64,000 bases of DNA from Neobacillus kokaensis (lineage in GTDB: Bacteria > Bacillota > Bacilli > Bacillales > Cytobacillaceae). Location of the stretch: positions 127,190-191,189 of the forward strand of contig NZ_BNDS01000001.1 of assembly GCF_014656545.1 (NCBI RefSeq), given 5' to 3'. Made by a program: the position numbers and the translations under genes. The notes under the pieces are model-generated. The model made no database searches and was not told where the DNA came from. It saw nothing but the letters and a program-made list of their open reading frames with translations. This document shows, one piece after another, positions 20,132-28,644 of this stretch; within the stretch, counting starts at the first letter, position 1, and every line of letters begins with the position of its first letter.

Positions 20132-20530
20132 ATAGTTTATAAAAATTGAAGAGCCTCTAAAAAATGCCAATAGAGGAATTGTTGGATTCAATGGTTGTTC
20201 ATTGTGAGAGTAATAAAATAAATACTAATTAAAAAATAAATTTACAATCCTTAGTTTCGGCTTGGGGTTGTTATTATTTTTCGGAATACTTAGTTCCCTT
20301 TACAAATTATCTGAAAGTATTGGGATAATTTGTTTTCCATGAAAATTTCTGCAGATAATCTCATAATGAGGAGTATTTTGGTTATAATTCCAGGAAAAAT
20401 AGTTTGGAAACAGGTCGAATGAATGTTCGTGTTTTTACTCGACAAATGACTGGAAAGAGGTTATATTATTAGTAGGGTTCGTTTTGATAGATTTCAGCAA
20501 TAATTACATTTTCATAAAGGAGGTCTATTT
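20132..20530 (+). promoter_or_regulatory. recA upstream region with LexA (SOS) box
   Basis: This 399-bp gene-free region holds the recA control signals. CGAATGAATGTTCG at 20416-20429 matches the Bacillus LexA/DinR consensus CGAAC-N4-GTTCG with one mismatch. A TATAAT at 20383-20388 is the likely -10; no good -35 hexamer is visible. The strong RBS AAAGGAGG precedes the GTG at 20531. A weak hairpin (CCTCTA/TAGAGG near 20152-20175) may end the preceding gene. Confidence 0.7.
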
Positions 20531-21907
20531 GTGAGTGACCGTAAGGCCGCGTTAGAAATGGCGCTAAAACAAATAGAAAAACAATTCGGTAAAGGTTCTA
20601 TCATGAGAATGGGAGAGCAAACCGAGACGAAGATTTCAACGGTACCAAGCGGCTCTTTAGCACTTGATACAGCGCTTGGAGTGGGTGGATATCCTAGAGG
20701 AAGAATAATTGAGATTTATGGACCAGAAAGCTCGGGTAAAACCACGGTTGCCTTGCATGCCATTGCTGAAGTGCAGGCAGCAGGCGGACAAGCAGCGTTT
20801 ATTGACGCGGAGCATGCCCTAGATCCTACTTATGCCCAAAAATTAGGTGTTAATATTGATGAGTTATTACTTTCTCAGCCAGATACTGGTGAGCAGGCGC
20901 TTGAAATCGCGGAAGCTTTAGTACGAAGCGGTGCTGTAGATATTATTGTTATCGACTCTGTTGCAGCATTAGTTCCAAAAGCTGAAATTGAAGGCGAAAT
21001 GGGGGACTCCCATGTAGGTCTACAAGCTCGCTTAATGTCGCAAGCACTTCGTAAACTATCTGGTGCAATTAATAAATCCAAGACAATTGCAGTTTTCATA
21101 AACCAAATCCGGGAAAAAGTCGGAGTAATGTTTGGAAATCAACTTGTAGTTGCTTAATCTATTGATAGATTAAGGAGTTTATACTGGGTTTCCCTTGCTA
21201 GTGATAGCATGAAAAATACCTTGTGAACCCGATTGCCTAGGGGTGTAATGGAGACATTGCTAACGGTGAAGCCCTCCAAGAAATGGGTAATACCGTGCCA
21301 AGCCTTACAATGTTTTGAGGAAGGTGTAGAGACTAGCGAAAGGGGCTTTGATTTTTAAGCTAACTGAGTAGCGTACGGCAGGGAATAGGCTGCTGCCGGA
21401 AGTGCAAGGCTCTCTATATTAAATAGAGATGAAGAGATAGTCCATACTATAGAAATGGTAAATCTATAGAGTTAGCCAGAGACTACGCCTGGAGGGCGTG
21501 CGCTGAAATTTTACTCGACAATTCGTCTTGAAGTCCGCCGTGCTGAAACATTAAAGCAAGGCAACGACATGGTGGGTAACAAGACTAAGATTAAAGTTGT
21601 CAAAAATAAAGTTGCACCTCCATTTCGAACTGCAGAAGTCGATATTATGTATGGAGAAGGAATTTCTAAGGAAGGCGAGATTATTGATTTAGGTTCCGAA
21701 TTAGATATCGTTCAAAAGAGCGGTTCTTGGTATTCCTACAACGATGAAAGACTTGGACAAGGACGCGAAAATGCGAAACTGTATTTAAAGGAAAACCCTG
21801 ATGTTCGCCTTGAAATCCAGCAAAAGATTCGTGATCATTATGGTTTAGATGGCGATAAAACTGTCACTGAAACGAATGATGATGAGCAATATGAATTACT
21901 AGATTAA
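20531..21907 (+). CDS. recA: RecA recombinase, split by a group I intron
   Basis: DNA strand-exchange protein and LexA co-protease. Exon 1 is 20531-21139 (203 codons) and exon 2 is 21476-21907 (143 codons plus stop). Joined, they give a 346-residue RecA, the normal Bacillus length. Walker [10 protein letters not shown] lies near residue 66. The splice joins MFGN to [11 protein letters not shown] exactly as in uninterrupted RecA, in frame. Without splicing, translation continues six codons into the intron and stops at TAA, giving a 208-residue protein lacking the C-terminal third. Start GTG, RBS AAAGGAGG, and a LexA box upstream. Read as a frameshift or pseudogene this would be misannotated; the intron pairings argue for an active gene. 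Confidence 0.92.
21140..21475 (+). other. Group I self-splicing intron in recA (336 nt, no ORF)
   Basis: The 5' exon ends in U and the intron ends in G, as required for group I. P1: exon GGAAAT (21134-21139) pairs with the internal guide GTTTCC (21188-21193), giving the U-G pair at the splice site. P10: the 3' exon CCAG (21476-21479) pairs with CTGG (21184-21187) directly 5' of the guide. P7: GACTA (21331-21335) pairs with TAGTC (21438-21442), within typical R-like (AGAGACTA) and S-like (AGAGATAGTCC) elements. P8: CTCTAT/ATAGAG. P9: CTATAGA/TCTATAG. A perfect hairpin TAATCTA/TAGATTA (21156-21173) sits inside the P1 loop. No homing endonuclease is encoded. recA group I introns are known in the B. 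cereus group. Confidence 0.93.
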
Positions 21908-21913
21908 CATGCT

Positions 21914-21945
21914 AGGGCAAAACCTATTAAGGTTTTGCCCTTTAT
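21914..21945 (+). terminator. recA terminator
   Basis: AGGGCAAAACC and GGTTTTGCCCT form an 11-bp stem around TATTAA, followed by TTATG. It lies seven bases after the recA stop. Confidence 0.85.
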
Positions 21946-22047
21946 GATACAGGAATAATTATTCAGATATAATAATAATTATACATAAAAAATAATAAAT
22001 TTGGATTTTGATTTCTAAATATTTGAAAAAGCTAATTCGAGTAAACC

Positions 22048-22076
22048 TTGACAATGAATTTATACACATTTACAAT
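22048..22076 (+). promoter_or_regulatory. SigA promoter of rny
   Basis: A perfect TTGACA (22048-22053), a 17-bp spacer and TACAAT (22071-22076) lie about 135 bp upstream of the rny ATG. The rest of the 303-bp recA-rny gap is AT-rich with nothing else recognised apart from the recA terminator. Confidence 0.8.
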
Positions 22077-22210
22077 TAACATGTATATTTTACATTTTTG
22101 GTAATATTACAATTCGAAAAGCCTTAGTGCTTGCTGTATGTTGAGTCTAAACAATGTACATGCCGACACTTAAAAACGTAAAAAAGTTCATAGCAAGAGG
22201 AGGTGTAACG

Positions 22211-23770
22211 ATGGAACCAATTACTATCATCTCCATTTTGCTTGGCCTTATCGTCGGTGCCGTTGTTGGCTATTTTGTTCATAAATCCATTGCTGAAGCA
22301 AAAGTTACAGGTGCAAAAAATGCTGCAGAACAGATAATTGAAGACGCGAAACGTGATGCTGATGCATTGAAAAAAGAAGCTTTGCTGGAAGCAAAGGATG
22401 AAATTCACAAGCTTCGCTCAGAAGCAGAACGTGAGGTTCGTGAACGAAGAAATGAAATGCAAAAACAAGAAAACCGTTTACTGCAAAGAGAAGAGAATTT
22501 AGATCGAAAAGAGGAAACGTTAAACAAGCGTGAAAATCTTTTAGAAAAGAAGGATGATTCTCTAAACCAAAGACAACAGCATATTGAAGAGATGGAAAGC
22601 AAAGTGGACGAGTTGGTAAGAAAACAACAAACTGAACTCGAACGAATTTCGAGCTTAACGCGTGATGAAGCTAAAACCATCATTTTAGAAAGAATGGAAA
22701 AAGAGCTTTCGTATGAAACCGCTATGATGATTAAGGAAAGCGAAAATCGCGCGAAAGAGGAAGCAGATAAAAAAGCGAAAGAAATCTTGTCGCTAGCAAT
22801 CCAACGTTGCGCTGCTGACCACGTTGCGGAAACAACTGTCTCGGTCGTTAATCTGCCAAATGATGAAATGAAGGGCCGAATTATTGGCCGTGAAGGTCGG
22901 AACATTCGTACCCTTGAAACATTAACAGGAATTGACTTGATTATTGACGATACTCCTGAAGCAGTCATTCTATCAGGATTTGACCCAATCCGTCGTGAAA
23001 CTGCCCGCCTGGCACTTGAGAAGCTTGTCCAAGATGGTCGTATTCACCCGGCACGAATTGAGGAAATGGTTGAAAAATCCCGTCGTGAAGTAGATGAATA
23101 CATTCGTGAAGTTGGAGAACAAACTACCTTTGAAGTTGGCGTTCATGGACTTCACCCTGATCTCATTAAGATTCTTGGTCGCCTTAAATTCCGTACAAGC
23201 TACGGACAAAATGTGTTAAAGCATTCAATGGAGGTGGCACAGCTTTCAGGTTTGCTGGCTGCTGAGCTTGGTCAGGACGAAACGCTGGCAAGACGCGCAG
23301 GTTTGCTTCATGATATCGGTAAAGCGATTGACCATGAAGTTGAGGGAAGCCATGTTGAAATTGGGGTGGAACTAGCAACAAAATATAAGGAACACCCAGT
23401 AGTAATTAACAGCATTGCATCCCATCACGGGGATACACCGCCTACTTCGATAATAGCAGTTCTCGTTGCTGCTGCTGATGCCCTGTCTGCTGCTAGACCA
23501 GGCGCTCGCAGTGAAACATTAGAAAACTATATTCGTCGACTTGAAAGACTTGAAGAGATTTCTGAATCTTATGAGGGTGTTGAGAAATCCTTTGCTATTC
23601 AAGCTGGACGCGAAGTACGGATTATCGTTAGACCGGATGCAATTGATGATTTGGCGGCACATCGATTAGCACGAGATATTCGCAAACGTATTGAGGAAGA
23701 ATTAGATTATCCAGGGCATATTAAAGTGACAGTCATCCGTGAAACACGGGCTGTAGAATACGCAAAATAA
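22211..23770 (+). CDS. rny: Ribonuclease Y
   Basis: 519-residue membrane-anchored endoribonuclease that initiates mRNA turnover. An N-terminal transmembrane helix (about 5-24) is followed by a long, highly charged coiled coil (about 30-200), a KH domain (about 210-270; [15 protein letters not shown]) and an HD domain (about 335-428) with HD in [10 protein letters not shown] near residue 366. Length matches B. subtilis RNase Y (520). ATG at 22211 follows AGAGGAGGTG; an in-frame upstream ATG at 22154 lacks an RBS. A perfect SigA promoter lies upstream and a terminator downstream. Confidence 0.95.
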   Translation: MEPITIISILLGLIVGAVVGYFVHKSIAEAKVTGAKNAAEQIIEDAKRDADALKKEALLEAKDEIHKLRSEAEREVRERRNEMQKQENRLLQREENLDRKEETLNKRENLLEKKDDSLNQRQQHIEEMESKVDELVRKQQTELERISSLTRDEAKTIILERMEKELSYETAMMIKESENRAKEEADKKAKEILSLAIQRCAADHVAETTVSVVNLPNDEMKGRIIGREGRNIRTLETLTGIDLIIDDTPEAVILSGFDPIRRETARLALEKLVQDGRIHPARIEEMVEKSRREVDEYIREVGEQTTFEVGVHGLHPDLIKILGRLKFRTSYGQNVLKHSMEVAQLSGLLAAELGQDETLARRAGLLHDIGKAIDHEVEGSHVEIGVELATKYKEHPVVINSIASHHGDTPPTSIIAVLVAAADALSAARPGARSETLENYIRRLERLEEISESYEGVEKSFAIQAGREVRIIVRPDAIDDLAAHRLARDIRKRIEEELDYPGHIKVTVIRETRAVEYAK

Positions 23771-23797
23771 AGCGGTGCAAATGCACCGCTTTATTTA
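23769..23797 (+). terminator. Terminator after rny
   Basis: AAAGCGGTGCA and TGCACCGCTTT form a near-perfect 11-bp stem, followed by ATTTATT. Confidence 0.8.
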
Positions 23798-23859
23798 TTG
23801 CTAAATATTTGTGGTACAATCTAACAAGAAAAGAATTTTTTAAATGGAAGGGTCTTTAA

Positions 23860-24657
23860 ATGAATTTATTATTTATCGGCGATGTTGTAGGTTCACCGGG
23901 AAGAGATATGGTGAAAGAATATTTGCCAAAATTAAAAGAGAAATATAGTCCCCAATTAACAATCATTAATGGCGAAAATGCTGCTGGTGGAAAAGGGATT
24001 ACGGAAAAAATTTACCGTCAATTTTTGGAGCAGGGAGCACAAGCCATTACACTTGGGAATCATGCGTGGGATAACAGGGAAATCTTTGAATTCATCGACG
24101 AAGCAAAATACTTAGTCCGTCCAGCAAATTTCCCGAAAAACACCCCTGGTAAAGGGCTTATTTTTATCAAAATCAATCAATTAGAAGTGGCTATCATTAA
24201 TTTACAAGGCCGGACGTTCATGAATCCGATTGATTGTCCTTTACAAAAAGCGGATGAACTAATTTCTATTGCCAAAGAAAGAACCCCGTTCATTTTTGTT
24301 GATTTCCATGCTGAGGTAACCAGCGAAAAACAGGCTCTTGGCTGGTATTTAGATGGTAAAGTTTCTGCTGTAGTCGGTACCCATACACACGTACAAACTG
24401 CGGATCATCGTATTTTGCCAGGTGGAACTGCCTATCTAACTGATGTAGGAATGACAGGGCCATATGACGGCATTTTAGGTGTGGAAAGGTCTGCAGTTCT
24501 AAAAAGATTCCTTACTGGCCTCCCTGTCCGTTTTGAAGTCCCTGAAGGCGGCAGAAATCAGTTAAGCGCTGTAAACATAGAATTGGACCGCAAGACAGGA
24601 CTCGCAAAAAAAATTGAACCGATTCGTATTAATGACGATCAGCCGTTTTATTCATAA
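23860..24657 (+). CDS. ymdB: Metallophosphoesterase YmdB
   Basis: 265-residue YmdB/TIGR00282 family metallophosphodiesterase. B. subtilis YmdB hydrolyses 2',3'-cyclic nucleotides and affects biofilm/motility decisions. The dinuclear metal ligands lie in FIGDVVGSPGRD (start), INGENAAGGKG, LGNHAWDN, DFHAEVTSEK and GTHTHVQTAD, all intact. RBS GGAAGGG. The rny-ymdB-spoVS order is conserved. A repeated-palindrome terminator follows directly. Confidence 0.93.
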   Translation: MNLLFIGDVVGSPGRDMVKEYLPKLKEKYSPQLTIINGENAAGGKGITEKIYRQFLEQGAQAITLGNHAWDNREIFEFIDEAKYLVRPANFPKNTPGKGLIFIKINQLEVAIINLQGRTFMNPIDCPLQKADELISIAKERTPFIFVDFHAEVTSEKQALGWYLDGKVSAVVGTHTHVQTADHRILPGGTAYLTDVGMTGPYDGILGVERSAVLKRFLTGLPVRFEVPEGGRNQLSAVNIELDRKTGLAKKIEPIRINDDQPFYS

Positions 24658-24660
24658 AGT

Positions 24661-24706
24661 AGGTGTCAGTTACTATGTGAAATATTCACATGGTGCCTGA
24701 CACCTT
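24661..24706 (+). terminator. Terminator formed by a repeated palindrome
   Basis: AGGTGTCAG pairs with CTGACACCT and TATGTGAA with TTCACATG in a long imperfect hairpin, followed by six Ts. A closely related palindrome occurs at 56244-56283 at the end of another gene, so this is a dispersed repeat used as a terminator. Confidence 0.75.
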
Positions 24707-24863
24707 TTTTACACCTTTTATAAAGCATTTAAATTGACTTTTTTTGTCCAAGCCGGAATATGTCTATAGTTTCCTGAATATAGTAGCAGTGGAATGTTAT
24801 ATACCTGATTTGGTTCATGAAACTGCTCATGCGGAATCGGGATTTTACAAGGGGGAGCTAGGA

Positions 24864-25124
24864 ATGGAAATATTAAAAGTTTCAGCAAAATCTAATCCTA
24901 ATTCTGTAGCTGGTGCACTTGCTGGAGTTCTGCGTGAAAGAGGTGCGGCAGAAATACAGGCAATTGGTGCGGGTGCATTAAATCAAGCCGTAAAGGCAGT
25001 AGCCATTGCTCGAGGATTTGTAGCACCTAGCGGAGTTGATTTAATTTGTGTCCCTGCGTTTACCGATATTTTAATTGACGGGGAAGAACGCACAGCTATT
25101 AAGTTAATTGTAGAACCACGTTAG
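24864..25124 (+). CDS. spoVS: Stage V sporulation protein S
   Basis: 86-residue Alba-like SpoVS protein (MEILKVSAKSNPNSVAGALA start). In B. subtilis it acts in spore coat assembly and septation during sporulation. Length equals the family. ATG at 24864 follows GGGGGAG; longer in-frame extensions upstream do not belong to the family. Position after ymdB is conserved. A hairpin with a T run ends the gene. Confidence 0.95.
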   Translation: MEILKVSAKSNPNSVAGALAGVLRERGAAEIQAIGAGALNQAVKAVAIARGFVAPSGVDLICVPAFTDILIDGEERTAIKLIVEPR

Positions 25125-25172
25125 GAAAGAATTCCAAGTATATTACGTGGAAATAAAGAACCTTATTACTTA

Positions 25173-25207
25173 CCTGCCTGGTTGTTAAAAACAAGCAGGT
25201 TTTTTTG
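25173..25207 (+). terminator. spoVS terminator
   Basis: ACCTGC pairs with GCAGGT, and TTGT with ACAA closer to the loop, followed by seven Ts. Confidence 0.75.
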
Positions 25208-25631
25208 TGGGTATTTTTAAAAGTCCGGAAATATAACATTTTTTTGTAACCGCCCCATTTTATGTGAAAAACATTATTGTAAGATACAAAAATTAGTTTG
25301 GAAACAAAGGCAATGAAACTAAAAATATTTTGACAAAGATATATAAGAATAAGGGTAATGCCTTTTTTAATGGGACGGTTTTCCTCTAAAGAAAGTATTG
25401 AATTAAAATAATAAAAAAATATACATATTTTAGACAATAATTTGTTCTAAAGGGTTGCATTTTTTGGTACATAGGTCTAGAATTGAAAGCGTTTAGTGGA
25501 CATCCATGATTCTAGTTTTTGGACTATATAAATAAAGAATAGACTAATTTCTAGTGATTTACTTGGAAAAGTGCTACACTAATACATGATTCAATCTACT
25601 TATCTTTTACATATCCAAAGGGGTGTAAGTA
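25208..25631. other. Gene-free region upstream of the 2-oxoacid oxidoreductase operon
   Basis: 424 bp, AT-rich, with no ORF having an RBS. A distant inverted pair is visible: AACCGCCCCATT (about 25247) and AATGGGACGGTT (about 25369), about 110 bp apart. The leader ends with the RBS AAAGGGGTG before the ATG at 25632. No convincing promoter hexamers were found. Confidence 0.4.
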
Positions 25632-27368
25632 ATGATCAATCAACTTTCATGGAAAGTTGGCGGACAACAAGGGGAAGGTATTGAAAGTACTGGGGAAATC
25701 TTTGCAATCGCATTGAACCGCCTGGGATATTACTTGTATGGTTATCGTCACTTTTCATCACGCATTAAAGGCGGTCACACCAACAATAAAATCCGAGTAA
25801 GTACGACTCAAGTTCGTTCTATTTCCGATGATTTAGATATCCTTGTGGCATTTGACCAAGAAACAATTGATTTAAACTACAAAGAATTACATAGCAATGG
25901 AGTAATCCTTGCTGACGCAAAATTTGATCCAAAAAAGCCTGAAGACACTGAAGCTTCATTATATGCTGTTCCATTCACTGAAATCGCAACAGAATTAGGA
26001 ACATCATTAATGAAAAACATGGTAGCAATCGGTGCTACTTCAGCAATTTTAGATTTAGATATTCACGTATTTGAAGAAGTTGTTCGTGAAATTTTCGGCA
26101 AAAAAGGCGACCAAGTTGTAGCAAAAAACATGGATGCTATCAATGCTGGTTTTGAATATACGAAAGAAAAAATGGATGGAAACGTTCCAACCATGCAGCT
26201 TGAAAAGGCTGACGGTAAACACCGCATGTTCATGATTGGTAACGATGCCATTGCTCTAGGTGCCCTAGCTGGCGGATGCCGTTTTATGGCAGCGTACCCA
26301 ATTACACCAGCTTCCGATATTATGGAGTATTTAATTAAGAAATTACCAGCATTAGGCGGTACAGTAATCCAAACAGAAGATGAAATTGCTGCTGTAACAA
26401 TGACTATTGGTGCATCTTATGGCGGTGTTCGTGCCATAACAGCTTCCTCTGGCCCTGGATTGTCTTTAAAAACAGAAGCAATTGGGTTATCGGGTATTAC
26501 GGAAGTTCCGCTTGTAATTGTAGATACACAGCGTGGAGGCCCTTCAACAGGTCTGCCAACAAAACAAGAGCAATCTGATTTAATGGCGATGATTTACAGC
26601 ACACATGGTGAAATTCCAAAAATCGTCCTTGCTCCAAGTACTGTAGAAGAAGCTTTCTATGACACTGCGGAGGCATTTAACCTTGCTGAAGAATATCAAT
26701 GTCCAGTTATCATTTTATCTGATCTACAATTATCACTTGGAAAGCAAACTGTTGAACCACTTGATTTCTCAAAAGTAGAAATTCGTCGTGGAAAGCTTGT
26801 AACGGAAGAACTGCCTGAAATTCCTAACAAAGGTTACTTTAAGCGTTATGAAGTAACTGAAGATGGTATTTCACCACGTACCATTCCTGGTACGAAGAAC
26901 GGGATTCACCATGTTACTGGTGTTGAACACGCTGAAACTGGTAAACCATCTGAATCAGCTGCTAACCGTATTGCGCAAATGGATAAGCGCTTACGTAAAG
27001 TTGAAAATATTCGATTCGATACACCTGTATACAAAAATGCACCACACGAAGAGGCTGACCTATTAATCGTTGGATTCAATTCTACTCGCGGGGTTATTGA
27101 AGAAGCGATGGGACGTCTTGAAAAAGATGGAATGAAAGTAAACCATGCCCATGTACGTTTAGTTCATCCATTCCCGACTGATGAACTGCTTCCGCTAGTT
27201 CAATCAGCTAAAAAGGTAATTGTAATTGAAAACAATGCAACTGGTCAATTGGCAAATATCATGAAAATGAATGTTGGCTATGCTGAAAAAATTACCAAGT
27301 TTATTAAATATGATGGAAATCCATTCCTTCCTCATGAAGTTCATTCAAAATGTAAGGAGTTGTTCTAA
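25632..27368 (+). CDS. korA: 2-oxoacid:ferredoxin oxidoreductase, alpha subunit
   Basis: 578-residue fusion of the gamma domain (residues 1 to about 185; GGQQGEGIESTGE start) and alpha domain (pyrimidine-binding; AAYPITPASDIMEYL near 220, then a C-terminal transketolase-C-like domain about 470-575). With the beta subunit it oxidatively decarboxylates a 2-oxoacid, usually 2-oxoglutarate, to acyl-CoA with ferredoxin reduction. The beta gene starts one base after this stop. The preferred substrate cannot be decided from sequence. Confidence 0.9.
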   Translation: MINQLSWKVGGQQGEGIESTGEIFAIALNRLGYYLYGYRHFSSRIKGGHTNNKIRVSTTQVRSISDDLDILVAFDQETIDLNYKELHSNGVILADAKFDPKKPEDTEASLYAVPFTEIATELGTSLMKNMVAIGATSAILDLDIHVFEEVVREIFGKKGDQVVAKNMDAINAGFEYTKEKMDGNVPTMQLEKADGKHRMFMIGNDAIALGALAGGCRFMAAYPITPASDIMEYLIKKLPALGGTVIQTEDEIAAVTMTIGASYGGVRAITASSGPGLSLKTEAIGLSGITEVPLVIVDTQRGGPSTGLPTKQEQSDLMAMIYSTHGEIPKIVLAPSTVEEAFYDTAEAFNLAEEYQCPVIILSDLQLSLGKQTVEPLDFSKVEIRRGKLVTEELPEIPNKGYFKRYEVTEDGISPRTIPGTKNGIHHVTGVEHAETGKPSESAANRIAQMDKRLRKVENIRFDTPVYKNAPHEEADLLIVGFNSTRGVIEEAMGRLEKDGMKVNHAHVRLVHPFPTDELLPLVQSAKKVIVIENNATGQLANIMKMNVGYAEKITKFIKYDGNPFLPHEVHSKCKELF

Positions 27369-28235
27369 ATGGCCACTTTTAAAGACTTTCGTAATGATGT
27401 AAAACCGAACTGGTGCCCTGGCTGTGGCGACTTCTCTGTACAAGCAGCAATTCAACGTGCGGCAGCAAATGTCGGCTTGGAGCCAGAAAACTTAGCTGTA
27501 ATTTCTGGTATCGGCTGTTCTGGACGTATTTCTGGATATATTAATTCCTATGGTTTCCACGGAATCCATGGCCGTTCTCTGCCAATTGCTCAAGGGGTTA
27601 AAATGGCTAACCGTGACCTTACTGTTATCGCTTCCGGTGGTGACGGTGATGGTTATGCTATTGGTATGGCTCATACAATCCACTCTATCCGCCGTAACAT
27701 TGATATGACTTATATCGTTATGGATAACCAAATTTATGGTTTAACTAAAGGCCAAACGTCTCCACGTTCGGCAGTAGGTTTTAAAACAAAATCTACACCT
27801 ATGGGATCAATTGAACAAGCTATTTCACCAATGGAAATGGCACTTACAGCGGGAGCAACATTTGTGGCCCAAAGCTTCTCAACTGATCTTAAAGACCTTG
27901 TAGCATTAATCGAAGCAGGTATTAACCATAAAGGTTTCTCTTTAATTAACGTATTCAGCCCATGTGTTACTTACAATAAGATCAACACTTATGACTGGTT
28001 TAAAGAAAATCTTACAAAATTGAGCGATGTTGAAGGCTATGATCCGTCTAACCGTGAAATGGCTATGCAAACCTTAATGAAAAATAATGGCCTAGTAACA
28101 GGACTAATTTACCAAAACACTGAGCGTCCTTCTTATCAAGAGCTAATTCATGGTTATTCTGAAAAACCATTAACAGAAGCTGATCTTGATCTTAACCAAG
28201 AACACTTTGATAAATTAGTTGCAGAATTTATGTAA
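27369..28235 (+). CDS. korB: 2-oxoacid:ferredoxin oxidoreductase, beta subunit
   Basis: 288-residue thiamine-diphosphate-binding subunit. Cysteines for the [4Fe-4S] cluster lie in WCPGCGDF (about 15-21), GIGCSGR (about 49) and FSPCVTYN (about 197). The TPP motif is GDGDGYAIGM through DNQIYGLTKGQ (about 92-130). It is immediately downstream of the alpha subunit, with a GGAG RBS inside the korA end, and is followed by a strong terminator. Confidence 0.92.
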   Translation: MATFKDFRNDVKPNWCPGCGDFSVQAAIQRAAANVGLEPENLAVISGIGCSGRISGYINSYGFHGIHGRSLPIAQGVKMANRDLTVIASGGDGDGYAIGMAHTIHSIRRNIDMTYIVMDNQIYGLTKGQTSPRSAVGFKTKSTPMGSIEQAISPMEMALTAGATFVAQSFSTDLKDLVALIEAGINHKGFSLINVFSPCVTYNKINTYDWFKENLTKLSDVEGYDPSNREMAMQTLMKNNGLVTGLIYQNTERPSYQELIHGYSEKPLTEADLDLNQEHFDKLVAEFM

Positions 28236-28244
28236 GATTATATC

Positions 28245-28276
28245 AAAAATCCCGGGAACTGCTCCCGGGATTTTTT
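28245..28276 (+). terminator. Terminator of the korAB operon
   Basis: AAATCCCGGGA and TCCCGGGATTT form an 11-bp stem around ACTGC, with a T-rich tail. Confidence 0.88.
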
Positions 28277-28319
28277 ATACATATGTGTCAATTTTAGCAC
28301 ACCTGGATTTTCTATTGTT

Positions 28320-28348
28320 TTCAAAGAATGAAACCTTTATACTATAAT
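28320..28348 (+). promoter_or_regulatory. Original miaB promoter (now separated from the gene)
   Basis: TTCAAA (28320-28325), 17 bp, then TATAAT (28343-28348), about 100 bp upstream of the original miaB ATG at 28446 and its AAAGGGG RBS. After integration of the 9.5-kb element this promoter reads into the truncated miaB start and toward the recombinase gene. Confidence 0.5.
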
Positions 28349-28445
28349 AATGTGCGGACAAAGCATTCTATATTTCACTGTCCAGGTAAAAAAGTGATTC
28401 TAAAAATAGTATTTTTATTTTGCTAAGAAAGGGGTTATTTCATAC

Positions 28446-28589
28446 ATGAATGAAAAACAACGTTTAGAAGGTCAGCAAGTAAATACAGCTAATTCTTCGG
28501 ACAAAAAATCCGCCAAGGATGGACTCGTCACTTCGTTCCCCTTCAGCCCTTGCTACGCATGGCTTCAAGCCACTTTCCGCAAAGTTTAA
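28446..28589 (+). pseudogene. miaB: Truncated original 5' end of miaB (25 native codons plus 22 element-derived)
   Basis: The first 25 codons (28446-28520) encode a MiaB N-terminus closely similar to that of the intact gene at 37981 (shared NEKQRL, QQ and [10 protein letters not shown]). At 28521 the sequence changes to element DNA and the frame ends at TAA 28587-28589, giving a 47-residue peptide. The native RBS (AAAGGGG) is still in place. Precise recombination of the flanking repeats would join codon 25 in frame to TAC at 38047 and restore a 514-residue MiaB. This is therefore a reversible truncation, not decay. Confidence 0.9.
28487..28520 (+). repeat. attL, 34-bp direct repeat
   Basis: Identical over 34 bp to 38013-38046. 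Inside is a dyad, CGGA-N7-TCCG with spacer CAAAAAA, a plausible tyrosine-recombinase core with a 7-bp overlap region. The repeat encodes [11 protein letters not shown] of MiaB. Confidence 0.92.
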
Positions 28590-28592
28590 ATA

Positions 28593-28620
28593 ATGAGTTT
28601 GCCATAATCTTCGCTAATAC
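28593..28620 (+). promoter_or_regulatory. Left copy of the end-repeat, possible recombinase promoter or arm site
   Basis: ATGAGT, 16 bp, then TAATAC. The core TGAGTTTGCCATAATC (28594-28609) is identical to 37874-37889 at the right end. It sits 25 bp before the recombinase ATG. It may be a promoter, an integrase/excisionase binding site, or both. Confidence 0.5.
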
Positions 28621-28644
28621 TAAAAAGGCGAGGGATTACAGCAA

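Noticed and set aside
20531-21157. recA as a truncated pseudogene or frameshift
   Set aside because: Exon junctions are in frame, conserved residues continue exactly across the gap, and group I intron pairings explain the interruption.
22405-22968. 187-residue ORF on the - strand inside rny
   Set aside because: Ser/Arg/Phe-rich antisense shadow of the RNase Y coiled coil, without an RBS or recognisable domain.
25480-25500. cre site before korA (TGAAAGCGTTTAGT)
   Set aside because: The final CA of the consensus is GT here; two mismatches at defined positions make it weak, unlike the full match in the hut region.
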